From assembly GCA_011523845.1 (NCBI GenBank), contig WTFV01000130.1:1-38539 (forward strand): 38,539 nt of DNA, given 5' to 3'. The translations under genes and the position numbers were made by a program. Below, piece by piece: positions 20,212 through 26,938 of the stretch; position 1 is the stretch's first letter, and every line of letters starts with the position of its first letter. The notes beneath the pieces are model-generated. The model had not been told where the DNA came from and searched no databases. It was given only the letters and a program-made list of their open reading frames with translations. The stretch is from Acidobacteriota bacterium (GTDB taxonomy: Bacteria; Acidobacteriota; Vicinamibacteria; Vicinamibacterales; UBA8438).

Positions 20212-21246
20212 ATGCCGCCCTCTCATGCGCGCCGGTGGCAACGGCGGACGGTATTCAACCTCGCGATCTGTACGTTCGCCGCAACGGTGCTGGGCGTCGA
20301 GACTCAGGGGGCTCTGGTCCCTGAGTATTTCGTGATCAGCTACAGCATCGGACTCTCGGTTCAGGTCTGCGCGTGGGTCGGGTCGTACGCGTCAACGCGG
20401 TTCCCACGGTTCGCGGTAACGGTTGCCGCTACGGGCTGCGGGCTGATGCTCGGTTTGGCTCTGGCCGGCCTTCTGGTGGAGGGCGACCCCGCGTTTCTGT
20501 TCGAGGACAACTCTTCGCTAGTCGTCGGGGGGCTGATCGGGGCGCTGGCCGTCGCCGGCTTCGAGGGTCTGAAGCAACTGCGGGACGCGCGCGAACAGCT
20601 TTCGCGCGCCGAGCGCGATGCGCTGGCGCGCGACAAGGCGCTGGCGGAAGCCGAGTTGCGCGTGCTCCAGGCGCAGATGGAACCGCACTTCCTGTTCAAC
20701 ACGCTGGCGAACGTCATCTCCCTCATTCGTACCGAGCCCGAGGACGCCGCGCGGCTTCTGGAACGGCTGACTTCGCTGCTGCGCGCATCCCTGTCGCGGA
20801 CGCGCCGCACCGACGGAACCCTGGGCGACGAGCTCGCCGTGGTGCGCGCGTATCTCGACATCCAGTCGCTGCGGATGGGGGGACGGATGACCTACCGCGT
20901 CGAAGTGGAGCCCGGCCTGGAGGCGGTACGAATCCCGCCGCTCCTCGTGCAACCGCTGGTGGAGAACGCCGTGCTGCACGGGATCGAGCCGTCGCCCGCG
21001 GGCGGGCGCGTGCTGGTGCGCGCGGAACGGTCCGACGAGACGGTGCGTATCCGCGTGACCGACGACGGGGTCGGCATGAACCCGGACACCGCCGGACACG
21101 GGGTCGGCATCGCCAACGTCCGGGAGCGTCTGCGGACCTCGTTCGGGGCGTCCGGCACGGTGGCCCTCTTCGAGGCGCCCGGCGGCGGCGTCAGCGCCGT
21201 GCTGCGAATCCCCGCCACCCGCGCCGGGGACACGGGGCGGCGATGA
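20212..21246 (+). CDS. LytS-type sensor histidine kinase
   Basis: A 344-residue membrane kinase. About four hydrophobic segments lie within residues 14-120, then a coiled-coil linker (LRDAREQLSRAERDALARDK), and the His-kinase block with phospho-acceptor His in QMEPHFLFNTLANVISLI. The ATPase domain has N-box QPLVENAVLHGI and G-boxes DDGVGMN and GHGVGIANVRERL. There is no separate sensor domain, so the signal may be sensed in the membrane. It starts 7 bp after the YcaO stop and overlaps the regulator gene (ATGA). The pair sits between the YcaO and precursor genes, which suggests dedicated control of the RiPP locus, perhaps by the product or a peptide signal. Confidence 0.93.
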   Translation: MPPSHARRWQRRTVFNLAICTFAATVLGVETQGALVPEYFVISYSIGLSVQVCAWVGSYASTRFPRFAVTVAATGCGLMLGLALAGLLVEGDPAFLFEDNSSLVVGGLIGALAVAGFEGLKQLRDAREQLSRAERDALARDKALAEAELRVLQAQMEPHFLFNTLANVISLIRTEPEDAARLLERLTSLLRASLSRTRRTDGTLGDELAVVRAYLDIQSLRMGGRMTYRVEVEPGLEAVRIPPLLVQPLVENAVLHGIEPSPAGGRVLVRAERSDETVRIRVTDDGVGMNPDTAGHGVGIANVRERLRTSFGASGTVALFEAPGGGVSAVLRIPATRAGDTGRR

Positions 21247-22010
21247 GGGCCTCCCGGACCCCGAAGGCGTTGATCGCCGACGACGAGCCGGCACTGCGGG
21301 CGGAGCTCGAGCGGCTTCTCGCCGACTCGTGGCCGGATCTCGCCATCGCCGCATCGGTCGGGGACGGGGCGGCGGCGCTCGAAGCCATCGACCGCCTGAA
21401 GCCGGACGTCGCCTTTCTGGACATCCGGATGCCGCCCCCTTCGGGCCTCGACGTCGCCCGGGTGATCGGCACGGAGACCGCCGTCGTCTTCGTCACCGCA
21501 TACGACGCCCATGCCATCGAGGCGTTCGAGCGCGAGGCCGTGGACTATCTCCTCAAGCCCGTCACCGCGCCACGGCTGGAGGAGACGGTCAATCGACTGC
21601 AACGGTGGCTGGCGGGCGGCAGACGCACGCTCCTCGATGCCCGGACGCTGGGATCGCTGATGCGTCGGGCAGCCGATGCCGCCGCGTACCTCAACTGGTT
21701 GAAGGTCGGCCGGAGGGAGCAGGTGGAGCTGGTCGCCGTCGACGACGTCCGCTTCTTCCGCGCCGACCGCAAGTACACCGCCGCGGTAACCCGCGAAAGG
21801 GAACACCTGGTCCGCACGTCTATCGCGCAACTGGCCGCGCGGCTGGATCCCGAGCGCTTCTGGCGGATCCACCGCGGCAGCATCGTCAACGTCGCGGCGA
21901 TACGGGCGGCCACGCAAGACCTTCGCGGGCGGTATCGCGTAACGCTCAAGGACCGCCCGGAGGTCCTGCGCGTCAGCGCCGCCTACGGACACCTGTTCCG
22001 GCGCATGTGA
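21243..22010 (+). CDS. LytTR-family response regulator
   Basis: A 255-residue regulator. The receiver domain spans about residues 1-125: acidic pocket ADDEP, phospho-acceptor Asp in AFLDIRMPPPSGLDV, conserved Thr in VFVTAYD, and Lys in DYLLKPV. The C-terminal LytTR DNA-binding domain spans about 150-255, with DDVRFFRADRKYTAAVT, FWRIHRGSIVN and RVTLKDRPEVLRVS. It is the cognate partner of the kinase gene it overlaps by 4 bp. A hairpin follows the stop. Direct repeats resembling LytTR sites lie upstream of the precursor gene. Confidence 0.94.
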   Translation: MRASRTPKALIADDEPALRAELERLLADSWPDLAIAASVGDGAAALEAIDRLKPDVAFLDIRMPPPSGLDVARVIGTETAVVFVTAYDAHAIEAFEREAVDYLLKPVTAPRLEETVNRLQRWLAGGRRTLLDARTLGSLMRRAADAAAYLNWLKVGRREQVELVAVDDVRFFRADRKYTAAVTREREHLVRTSIAQLAARLDPERFWRIHRGSIVNVAAIRAATQDLRGRYRVTLKDRPEVLRVSAAYGHLFRRM

Positions 22011-22015
22011 CCCTC

Positions 22016-22037
22016 CGGCGGCCCACCGTGGCCGCCG
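22016..22037 (+). terminator. GC-rich hairpin after the response-regulator gene
   Basis: A perfect 8-bp stem CGGCGGCC / GGCCGCCG with loop CACCGT starts 5 nt after the stop codon. There is no T-run, so it is at most a Rho-assisted or leaky terminator separating the YcaO-kinase-regulator unit from the precursor unit. Confidence 0.45.
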
Positions 22038-22272
22038 CCTTGCGCGAAACGCGAAGGCCGGGCGATCCTGCGGCCAGACGGGCCATCGCCCGAGCGCAGG
22101 CAGACCCATCGCCCGGAAGCGGTATTGCGACACTACCGCACCGGTTGCACAGGACACGTGCGTGCGCTGTTCAGGGAACGCTTGCCGGGTAGTAGCGCGC
22201 CTCATGGGCCGGACTCCTGGCGATAGTATGAAACTCGGCTGGCCGGCTCGGTCCCTTTCCGCCCCCCTCTGC

Positions 22273-22332
22273 ACCGTTTGGTTCCATCATTCGCCAATTC
22301 CATCGCTTCGCCGTTCCTTCCGGACCGTTTCG
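22273..22332 (+). promoter_or_regulatory. candidate LytTR-binding repeats upstream of the precursor gene
   Basis: The 9-mer ACCGTTTGG (22273-22281) fits the LytTR consensus [TA][AC][CA]GTTN[AG][TG] exactly. ATCGCTTCG (22302-22310) and ACCGTTTCG (22324-22332) share 7 of 9 bases and are spaced 22 bp start to start, the usual spacing for LytTR direct repeats. They lie 80-140 bp before the precursor ATG, in a 403-bp gap (22011-22413) that otherwise holds no gene. A clear -35/-10 pair was not found. Confidence 0.35.
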
Positions 22333-22413
22333 CTGGTAGGGTCGCCGCGTGTCAGACGTGCCACGGCATCGGGCACGCGCTCCGTGGAACCGGTCAAACA
22401 AGGAGGAACGAGC

Positions 22414-22527
22414 ATGAAGCTCACCGTCCTGGAAAGAGTCGAGGAACGCTTCGACGCACTTGGCGTCATCATCGCGCCTGCCGGTTGTTGCTGCTGCTGC
22501 TGCACGGCCATCGGCTTTCCGGGTTAG
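22414..22527 (+). CDS. TOMM precursor peptide with hexa-cysteine core, streptolysin-S-like
   Basis: A 37-residue peptide. The leader is residues 1-24, starting MKLTVLERVEERF and ending IIAPAG. The core is CCCCCCTAIGFPG. The junction resembles streptolysin S SagA, where APGG is followed by five cysteines and TT. The cysteines would be YcaO substrates, giving up to six consecutive thiazoles. A perfect AGGAGG (22401-22406) lies 7 nt before the ATG, so this start is favoured over in-frame upstream ATGs such as 22228. The core is encoded by TGT and five TGC codons, a triplet repeat open to slippage. It stands alone, with LytTR-like sites upstream and a palindrome downstream. Confidence 0.9.
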   Translation: MKLTVLERVEERFDALGVIIAPAGCCCCCCTAIGFPG

Positions 22528-22531
22528 GCGC

Positions 22532-22547
22532 GATTCTGCGCAGAATC
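22532..22547 (+). terminator. palindrome just after the precursor gene, possible attenuator
   Basis: The perfect palindrome GATTCTGCGCAGAATC begins 4 nt after the precursor stop codon and can form a 6-bp stem with a GCGC loop. It has no T-run. A partial terminator between precursor and enzyme genes is known from the sag operon, where it raises precursor over enzyme transcript; the same purpose is inferred here. Confidence 0.4.
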
Positions 22548-22670
22548 CCGGCAGTCTGGCCCGGGGGCATCGCTTCCGGCGCGATGTCCCCGGCCACAAC
22601 ATCGGAAAACCCCGAACGGTTCCGCACGGCGCTCCGGCTACCGCCGCTCTCGCACTTGTCCGAGGTATCG

Positions 22671-23801
22671 ATGGTCACCGACACGAACACCGGGATCGAC
22701 ATCCGCGTTCGCCCGCTGGTAGTGAATCCCCACCTGCACATCGTACGGTGCGGCAACGACGAGATCCTCGTCAAGCACGGGTTCCGGTCCCGCTTCTCGA
22801 CGCTGCTTCGCGACGAAGAACGCACGGGTCTCCTCGCGGTGGTCCTGCGGGCCTTCCGCCAACCGTCCACGCTCGCGGATCTGGAGCGCTCCGGGGCCGT
22901 CCCGCCGTCCCGCCTGACGGAGACAGCGTCCTTGATCGAGCAGCTCGTCGCCCAGAAGGTGCTGATTCAGCCGACCGACCACCTGCCGCGGGTCTACCTG
23001 TCGATGCGGTTCGGCGACGCCGGCGTCGCCGCGCTCGAGCCCACGACCGTCGGCATCGTCGGCTGCGGCTACCTCGGATCCCGCATCGCCCGGGAGCTGG
23101 CCCGCGTTCGCGTCGACCGGATGCTCCTGCTCGACGATCGCGTCGCATGCGAGGAGGACGCCGTCTACTTCGAGTGCACGCAGCCGCTCGTGGAGCCGGA
23201 GACGCCGTTCGTGGAGGTCGCGGCGCGCGCCCTGCAGGAGATCGGCTACGCGAACGCGCGGCCGGTCGTCGGCCCGCTGCACGACGACGCCCGCCTGGGG
23301 TCCGTCTTCGACCAGTGCGGGTTCGTCCTGGTGGCCCTCGAGCGGTTCTCTCCCTCCGTCCTGCACGCCGCCAATCGGGCCGCGCTCGCCGCCGGACGCC
23401 CCTGGATGAGCGTCTACTTCGACGGCAGCGAGGCAGTGATCGGACCGCTCTACGTCCCCGGAGACACGGCCTGCTACAACGAGTTCGAGATCCAGAACGA
23501 GGCCTGCATCGCCAGGCAGGACGACTACCACGTCTACAAGGAGTCTCTGGCCGCGCCGGACCCGTCGGCCGGCTGCCCGCGGCTCGCAGACCCCGTGCTC
23601 CCGCCGTTCCTGGCGATAGCCAGCGGCTGGGCGACTACCGCGGCGCTTCCGTTTCTGACCGGCGGCAAGTCCTTCCTGCTCGAACGGGCGGTACACGTCG
23701 ACTTCGAGCGCGCAGCCATCGACTACCAGAACATCCTGAAGCTGCCCCGGTGCCCGGCCTGCTCGCCCACGCGCCCGGGGTACCGGAACACGTTCCTCTA
23801 G
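22671..23801 (+). CDS. ThiF-like TOMM precursor-binding protein (SagC-type partner of YcaO)
   Basis: A 376-residue protein expected to bind the precursor leader and present it to YcaO. The first 110 residues have the helix-turn pattern of an RRE-like domain (NPHLHIVRCGNDEILVKHG, with LLAVVLRAF, LIEQLV). From about 127 an E1/ThiF-like Rossmann domain follows, with TVGIVGCGYLGSRIA (GxGxxG 131-136) and LLLDDRVACEEDAVYF. The arginine-rich adenylation motif of true E1 enzymes is not evident, as in other ocin-ThiF proteins. The C-terminus has a CPAC pair. GAGG at 22662-22665 decides the ATG at 22671 over one at 22584. It lies 144 bp after the precursor stop. Confidence 0.88.
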   Translation: MVTDTNTGIDIRVRPLVVNPHLHIVRCGNDEILVKHGFRSRFSTLLRDEERTGLLAVVLRAFRQPSTLADLERSGAVPPSRLTETASLIEQLVAQKVLIQPTDHLPRVYLSMRFGDAGVAALEPTTVGIVGCGYLGSRIARELARVRVDRMLLLDDRVACEEDAVYFECTQPLVEPETPFVEVAARALQEIGYANARPVVGPLHDDARLGSVFDQCGFVLVALERFSPSVLHAANRAALAAGRPWMSVYFDGSEAVIGPLYVPGDTACYNEFEIQNEACIARQDDYHVYKESLAAPDPSAGCPRLADPVLPPFLAIASGWATTAALPFLTGGKSFLLERAVHVDFERAAIDYQNILKLPRCPACSPTRPGYRNTFL

Positions 23802-23810
23802 GTACAACAG

Positions 23811-24614
23811 ATGGACCAGGACATGCGTTCGGAGCCGCCATTCGCTTCGCCTTCGGAGGGTCCTCCGGGAGCCATGCTGGAAGGAACGGTCCTGCCGGGT
23901 CCGAACAGCGTCGAGCTCATGCGAACCGCCGCCACCGACTATCGCCTGCGGTTCGACGGCGGAGATCCCCACGTCGCGGAGCTGTTCCAGGAGAACACCA
24001 AGCTGTCGCCCCATACGACGGTCTTCGACCCCGGCGCCGCGGCCCGCCTCGACCGGGCAAGGGCGTGGCATTTGTCCACGGCCTACCGCGTGCGGGACGA
24101 ACACCTGGTTGCGGAAGAGGCCCACGCGGTCCGACTGCCCGTCGACACGCTGCCGTCGTGCCTCGCGACGGTCCTGCAGCCGTTCACGCAGGATGGCCGG
24201 CTGTCGTCCCTGCTCTACGGCCTGGACCTGTACGTCCTCCACGCGCAGGCGCTGCTGCGGGTCGTGCCGCGGACCAGGTTCCTGTGGCGAGACAGGCGGA
24301 TAGCCGCCGGCGGCGAATCGCGGGTTCGCGAGTCGATCGTCTCGGCCGAGCGCGTGCCGCGCACGGGACCGCTCCTCTTTCTCGCCGCGGCGCCCTGGCG
24401 CTACATGGTCTTCCTGGGACCGCGGGGCTATCGACGACTGCTGCTGGATGCCGGCGAGCTGCTCGGCCGCCTGCGGGACGTCGCCGCGGACGGCGGGATC
24501 GAGGCCGCCGTGTTCCCGGACTTCTACGACAGGCAGGTCGACGACGTCCTCCTGCTGGACGGCGTCGAACGCACGGTCATCGCCATCGTGGCGCTCGACG
24601 GAGAGCAGCCGTGA
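23811..24614 (+). CDS. SagB-like (nitroreductase-related) partner, probably degenerate
   Basis: A 267-residue protein. The block AELFQENTKLSPHT matches the start of SagB-type dehydrogenase regions (xLYHExSKL). The end, DFYDRQVDDVLLLDGVERTVIAIVALDG, matches the SagB/nitroreductase tail. The middle lacks the RRSxRxF and PSAGGLxPxxLY flavin blocks that the next gene has, so it probably does not bind FMN itself. Some SagB-family proteins carry two nitroreductase-like halves in one chain; this gene and the next look like a split version forming a heterodimer. The ATG is 9 bp after the ThiF-like stop, and the stop overlaps the next gene's GTG. The function is inferred. Confidence 0.72.
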   Translation: MDQDMRSEPPFASPSEGPPGAMLEGTVLPGPNSVELMRTAATDYRLRFDGGDPHVAELFQENTKLSPHTTVFDPGAAARLDRARAWHLSTAYRVRDEHLVAEEAHAVRLPVDTLPSCLATVLQPFTQDGRLSSLLYGLDLYVLHAQALLRVVPRTRFLWRDRRIAAGGESRVRESIVSAERVPRTGPLLFLAAAPWRYMVFLGPRGYRRLLLDAGELLGRLRDVAADGGIEAAVFPDFYDRQVDDVLLLDGVERTVIAIVALDGEQP

Positions 24615-25522
24615 CGTCCGGGCCGGCCGCCGCCGGCGCCGTCCGACCTGAACTGCTGGCCGAGCTCCAGCAGATGACCCCCGCCGAGCAGGAGGTCCTC
24701 GCCGAGGTGGTCCGCCGCTACCGCGCGGCGCCGCCCCGCGCCGGTCGTCCATCCGGGCTGGCCTTCGTGCAGTCGTTCCTGAAGGCCGACCCCCGGCTGC
24801 CGGCGTTCCAGCTCCCCCCGTCCGCGGCGGCGGGGCCGCCGGCCCTGTGCAAGCGCTTTCCCGGCCGCCGGCAGGTTCGACTGCCGAACGCCGCCCCGCC
24901 GATCGCGGCCGGTCTGCAGGACGTGCTGGAGAAGCGCCGCTCCAGTCGCGACTTCGGCGACACGGCGATGCCGCTGCCCGCGCTGGCGGATCTGCTGCAC
25001 GCCAGCTACGGGGTCCGGGAGTTCGAACGCGCCTACGACGTTCGCGACTTCCCGTTTCGCTACGCGCCGTCGGCCGGCGGTCTGCAGCCGATCGATCTGT
25101 ACGTGGTGGCGAACGACGTCGAGAGCCTCGCGCAGGGGCTCTACTACCACGATGCGGTCGCGGGCGCCCTCACGCTGCTCGACGAGGGAAACCTGCGGCG
25201 GCGCATGAGCCGCTGCACGCTCGGGCCGCCGTGGGTGGCCCACGCGCACGCCGTGCTGGTGCTCGTCTGCAACCTGGCGCGGGTCTGCTGGAAGTACGGC
25301 GACCGCGGCTACCGCCTCGCCCACGTCGACGCCGGCGTCCTGGCCCAGAACCTCTACCTGGTCGGCACGGCGCTCGACCTGAACACGTGTGCGGTGGCCG
25401 GCTTCCACGACGACGCCGTGCACGAGCTGCTCGACGTCGACGGCGGCGACGAGTCCGTCGTGCTGCTGTTCGCCGTCGGGAGTCGTCCCGCCGACACGAC
25501 CCGCCGGGGCGGATCACGATGA
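24611..25522 (+). CDS. SagB-type FMN-dependent azoline dehydrogenase
   Basis: Would oxidise thiazolines made by YcaO to thiazoles. The 303-residue product has the SagB blocks RRSSRDFG with PLPALADLLHASYG (about 107-130), RYAPSAGGLQPIDLYVV (FMN phosphate and catalytic region), GLYYHDAVAGALTLLD, and AHVDAGVLAQNLYLVGTALDLNTCAVAGFHDD. The N-terminal 90 residues, PEQ- and proline-rich helical sequence, are not assigned. The start is GTG at 24611, overlapping the preceding stop (GTGA). It is the last gene of the locus, and no transporter or protease follows before the convergent mtaB. Confidence 0.92.
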   Translation: MTSGPAAAGAVRPELLAELQQMTPAEQEVLAEVVRRYRAAPPRAGRPSGLAFVQSFLKADPRLPAFQLPPSAAAGPPALCKRFPGRRQVRLPNAAPPIAAGLQDVLEKRRSSRDFGDTAMPLPALADLLHASYGVREFERAYDVRDFPFRYAPSAGGLQPIDLYVVANDVESLAQGLYYHDAVAGALTLLDEGNLRRRMSRCTLGPPWVAHAHAVLVLVCNLARVCWKYGDRGYRLAHVDAGVLAQNLYLVGTALDLNTCAVAGFHDDAVHELLDVDGGDESVVLLFAVGSRPADTTRRGGSR

Positions 25523-25578
25523 GGATGCAACCGGGAGTCCGCGCCGCGGAAACCCGCGCAGGCGACACCGGGCAGCCA

Positions 25579-26871
25579 CTAGCCGGCCTCGCCCGCGGCC
25601 GCAACGATCTCGCCCGCCATCGTCTCCCCGGCGGCGGTGATGCGCACGCGCACCCGCTCGTTCTCCGGGCGCTCGACGGGCACCCGGACCCGCAGGTAGT
25701 TATCGGTGAGCACGACCGTGCCGCCACCCTGGGCCAGGGTCAGGCCGGGGCGGACGCTGCCGACCTGCGCGGCGCGGAAACGCGCCGCCAGTGCGCCCCC
25801 CGCCGCCCGCACCGCCCGCGCCCGCTCGCGGATGCGCCGCCCGTGCACCTTCCCGGGCATGCCCGACGCCTCCGTGCCGGGACGATCCGAGTAGGGGAAG
25901 ACGTGCAGGTAGGTCAGCGGACTCCCTTCGAGGAAGCCGACGGTCGCCGCCGCGTCCGCATCGGTCTCGCCCGGGAACCCGACCACCAGGTCCGTGCCGA
26001 TGGCCGCGTGCGGCAGGCGCCGGCGGATGTCGGCGACGACGTCCCGGTAGGCCGCCGCCGTGTACGGCCGCCGCATCCGCCGCAGGACGGCGTCGCTGGC
26101 GTGCTGCAGCGGCAGATGGAAATGCGGCGCGAAGCGCGGGCTCGTGGTCGCCAGCTCCACCACCTCGGGCGTGCAGTCCATCGGCTCGAGCGAGCTCATC
26201 CGCACCAGGAAGTCGGCCGGGTGCGCGGCCAGCGCCTCCAGCAGCGCGACGAGCGACGACGGAGGCGTCAGGTCGCGGCCGTACGAGCCGAGGTGGACGC
26301 CGGTGAGCTGCAGCTCCTGGTACCCGGCGCCGACCGCCTCGCCCACCTCGTCGAGCACCCGCGCCGGCGGCACGCTGCGGCCCCGCCCGCGCGTCGACGG
26401 GATGATGCAGTAGGCGCACGCCTCGTCGCAGCCGGTCTGCACGCGCAGGGTGTAGGCCGTCCGGCCCCGCTCGCCGGGCCGGGTCGGGGCGCCGCAGGCG
26501 CCGTCGCCCGCGCCGAAGCGCTCCGCGGTGGTCGTCTCCGCCATGTCCAGGATGCGCTCGGCCAGCGCCTCCTTCTCCGCGTTGGGCACCACCGCCACGA
26601 CGCCCGGCAGGGCGGCGACCTCGGCGGCGGCGCGGGACGCGTAGCAGCCGGTGGCGACGATGCGGGCGCCGGCGTTGGTGCGGGCGAGGCGCCGGATCGC
26701 CTGCCGCGTCCCCTGGTCGGCGCTCGCGGTGACCGAGCAACTGTTGACGACGACGAGATCCGCCGCCTCGACTGCCGCCGGCGAGCCGCCCGCCGCGCGC
26801 AGGCCGCGCTCGAGCGCGAACGAGTCGGCCTGGTTGACGCGGCAGCCGAAGGTGACGACGGCGAACTTCAT
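25579..26871 (-). CDS. mtaB: tRNA t6A37 methylthiotransferase
   Basis: Converts t6A37 to ms2t6A37 in ANN-decoding tRNAs. The 430-residue product has an N-terminal methylthiotransferase domain with three cluster cysteines (TFGCRVNQAD, VNSCSVT, ATGCYAS). The radical-SAM motif CDEACAYC lies near residue 155, and a C-terminal TRAM-like domain includes LTDNYLRVRVP. The GCRVNQ start and CIIPSTRGRGRS block place it with MtaB/YqeV rather than MiaB or RimO. The start is ATG at 26871 without a clear Shine-Dalgarno. It is convergent with the RiPP locus and divergent from the enhancer-binding protein. Confidence 0.94.
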   Translation of the reverse strand: MKFAVVTFGCRVNQADSFALERGLRAAGGSPAAVEAADLVVVNSCSVTASADQGTRQAIRRLARTNAGARIVATGCYASRAAAEVAALPGVVAVVPNAEKEALAERILDMAETTTAERFGAGDGACGAPTRPGERGRTAYTLRVQTGCDEACAYCIIPSTRGRGRSVPPARVLDEVGEAVGAGYQELQLTGVHLGSYGRDLTPPSSLVALLEALAAHPADFLVRMSSLEPMDCTPEVVELATTSPRFAPHFHLPLQHASDAVLRRMRRPYTAAAYRDVVADIRRRLPHAAIGTDLVVGFPGETDADAAATVGFLEGSPLTYLHVFPYSDRPGTEASGMPGKVHGRRIRERARAVRAAGGALAARFRAAQVGSVRPGLTLAQGGGTVVLTDNYLRVRVPVERPENERVRVRITAAGETMAGEIVAAAGEAG

Positions 26872-26938
26872 CGGGAGGGAGTATATGGGCTCCGCGTCCC
26901 TGCCGCCCGCCCGCGCCGGTCGGCGCGCTGACAGGACC

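Noticed and set aside
22162..22413. N-terminal extension of the precursor peptide to an upstream ATG (22162 or 22228)
   Set aside because: The added sequence has no leader-like character, and the perfect AGGAGG at 22401-22406 marks the ATG at 22414.
22484..22504. TGC triplet run as a non-coding microsatellite or CRISPR-like repeat
   Set aside because: It is in frame within a peptide that has a strong ribosome-binding site and lies in a TOMM enzyme locus. No spacer-repeat structure is present anywhere in the window.
22460..25522. 1020-residue plus-strand frame across the ThiF-like and SagB genes
   Set aside because: It is a frame shadow: the in-frame products of the three real genes show family motifs and coupled starts, while this one is arginine-rich and motif-free until it joins the real SagB frame near its end.
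25545..25558. Hairpin CGCGG-AAAC-CCGCG between sagB-type gene and mtaB as a bidirectional terminator
   Set aside because: The stem is only 5 bp, of a kind expected by chance in this composition, and it has no T-run. Position between convergent genes is suggestive but not enough.
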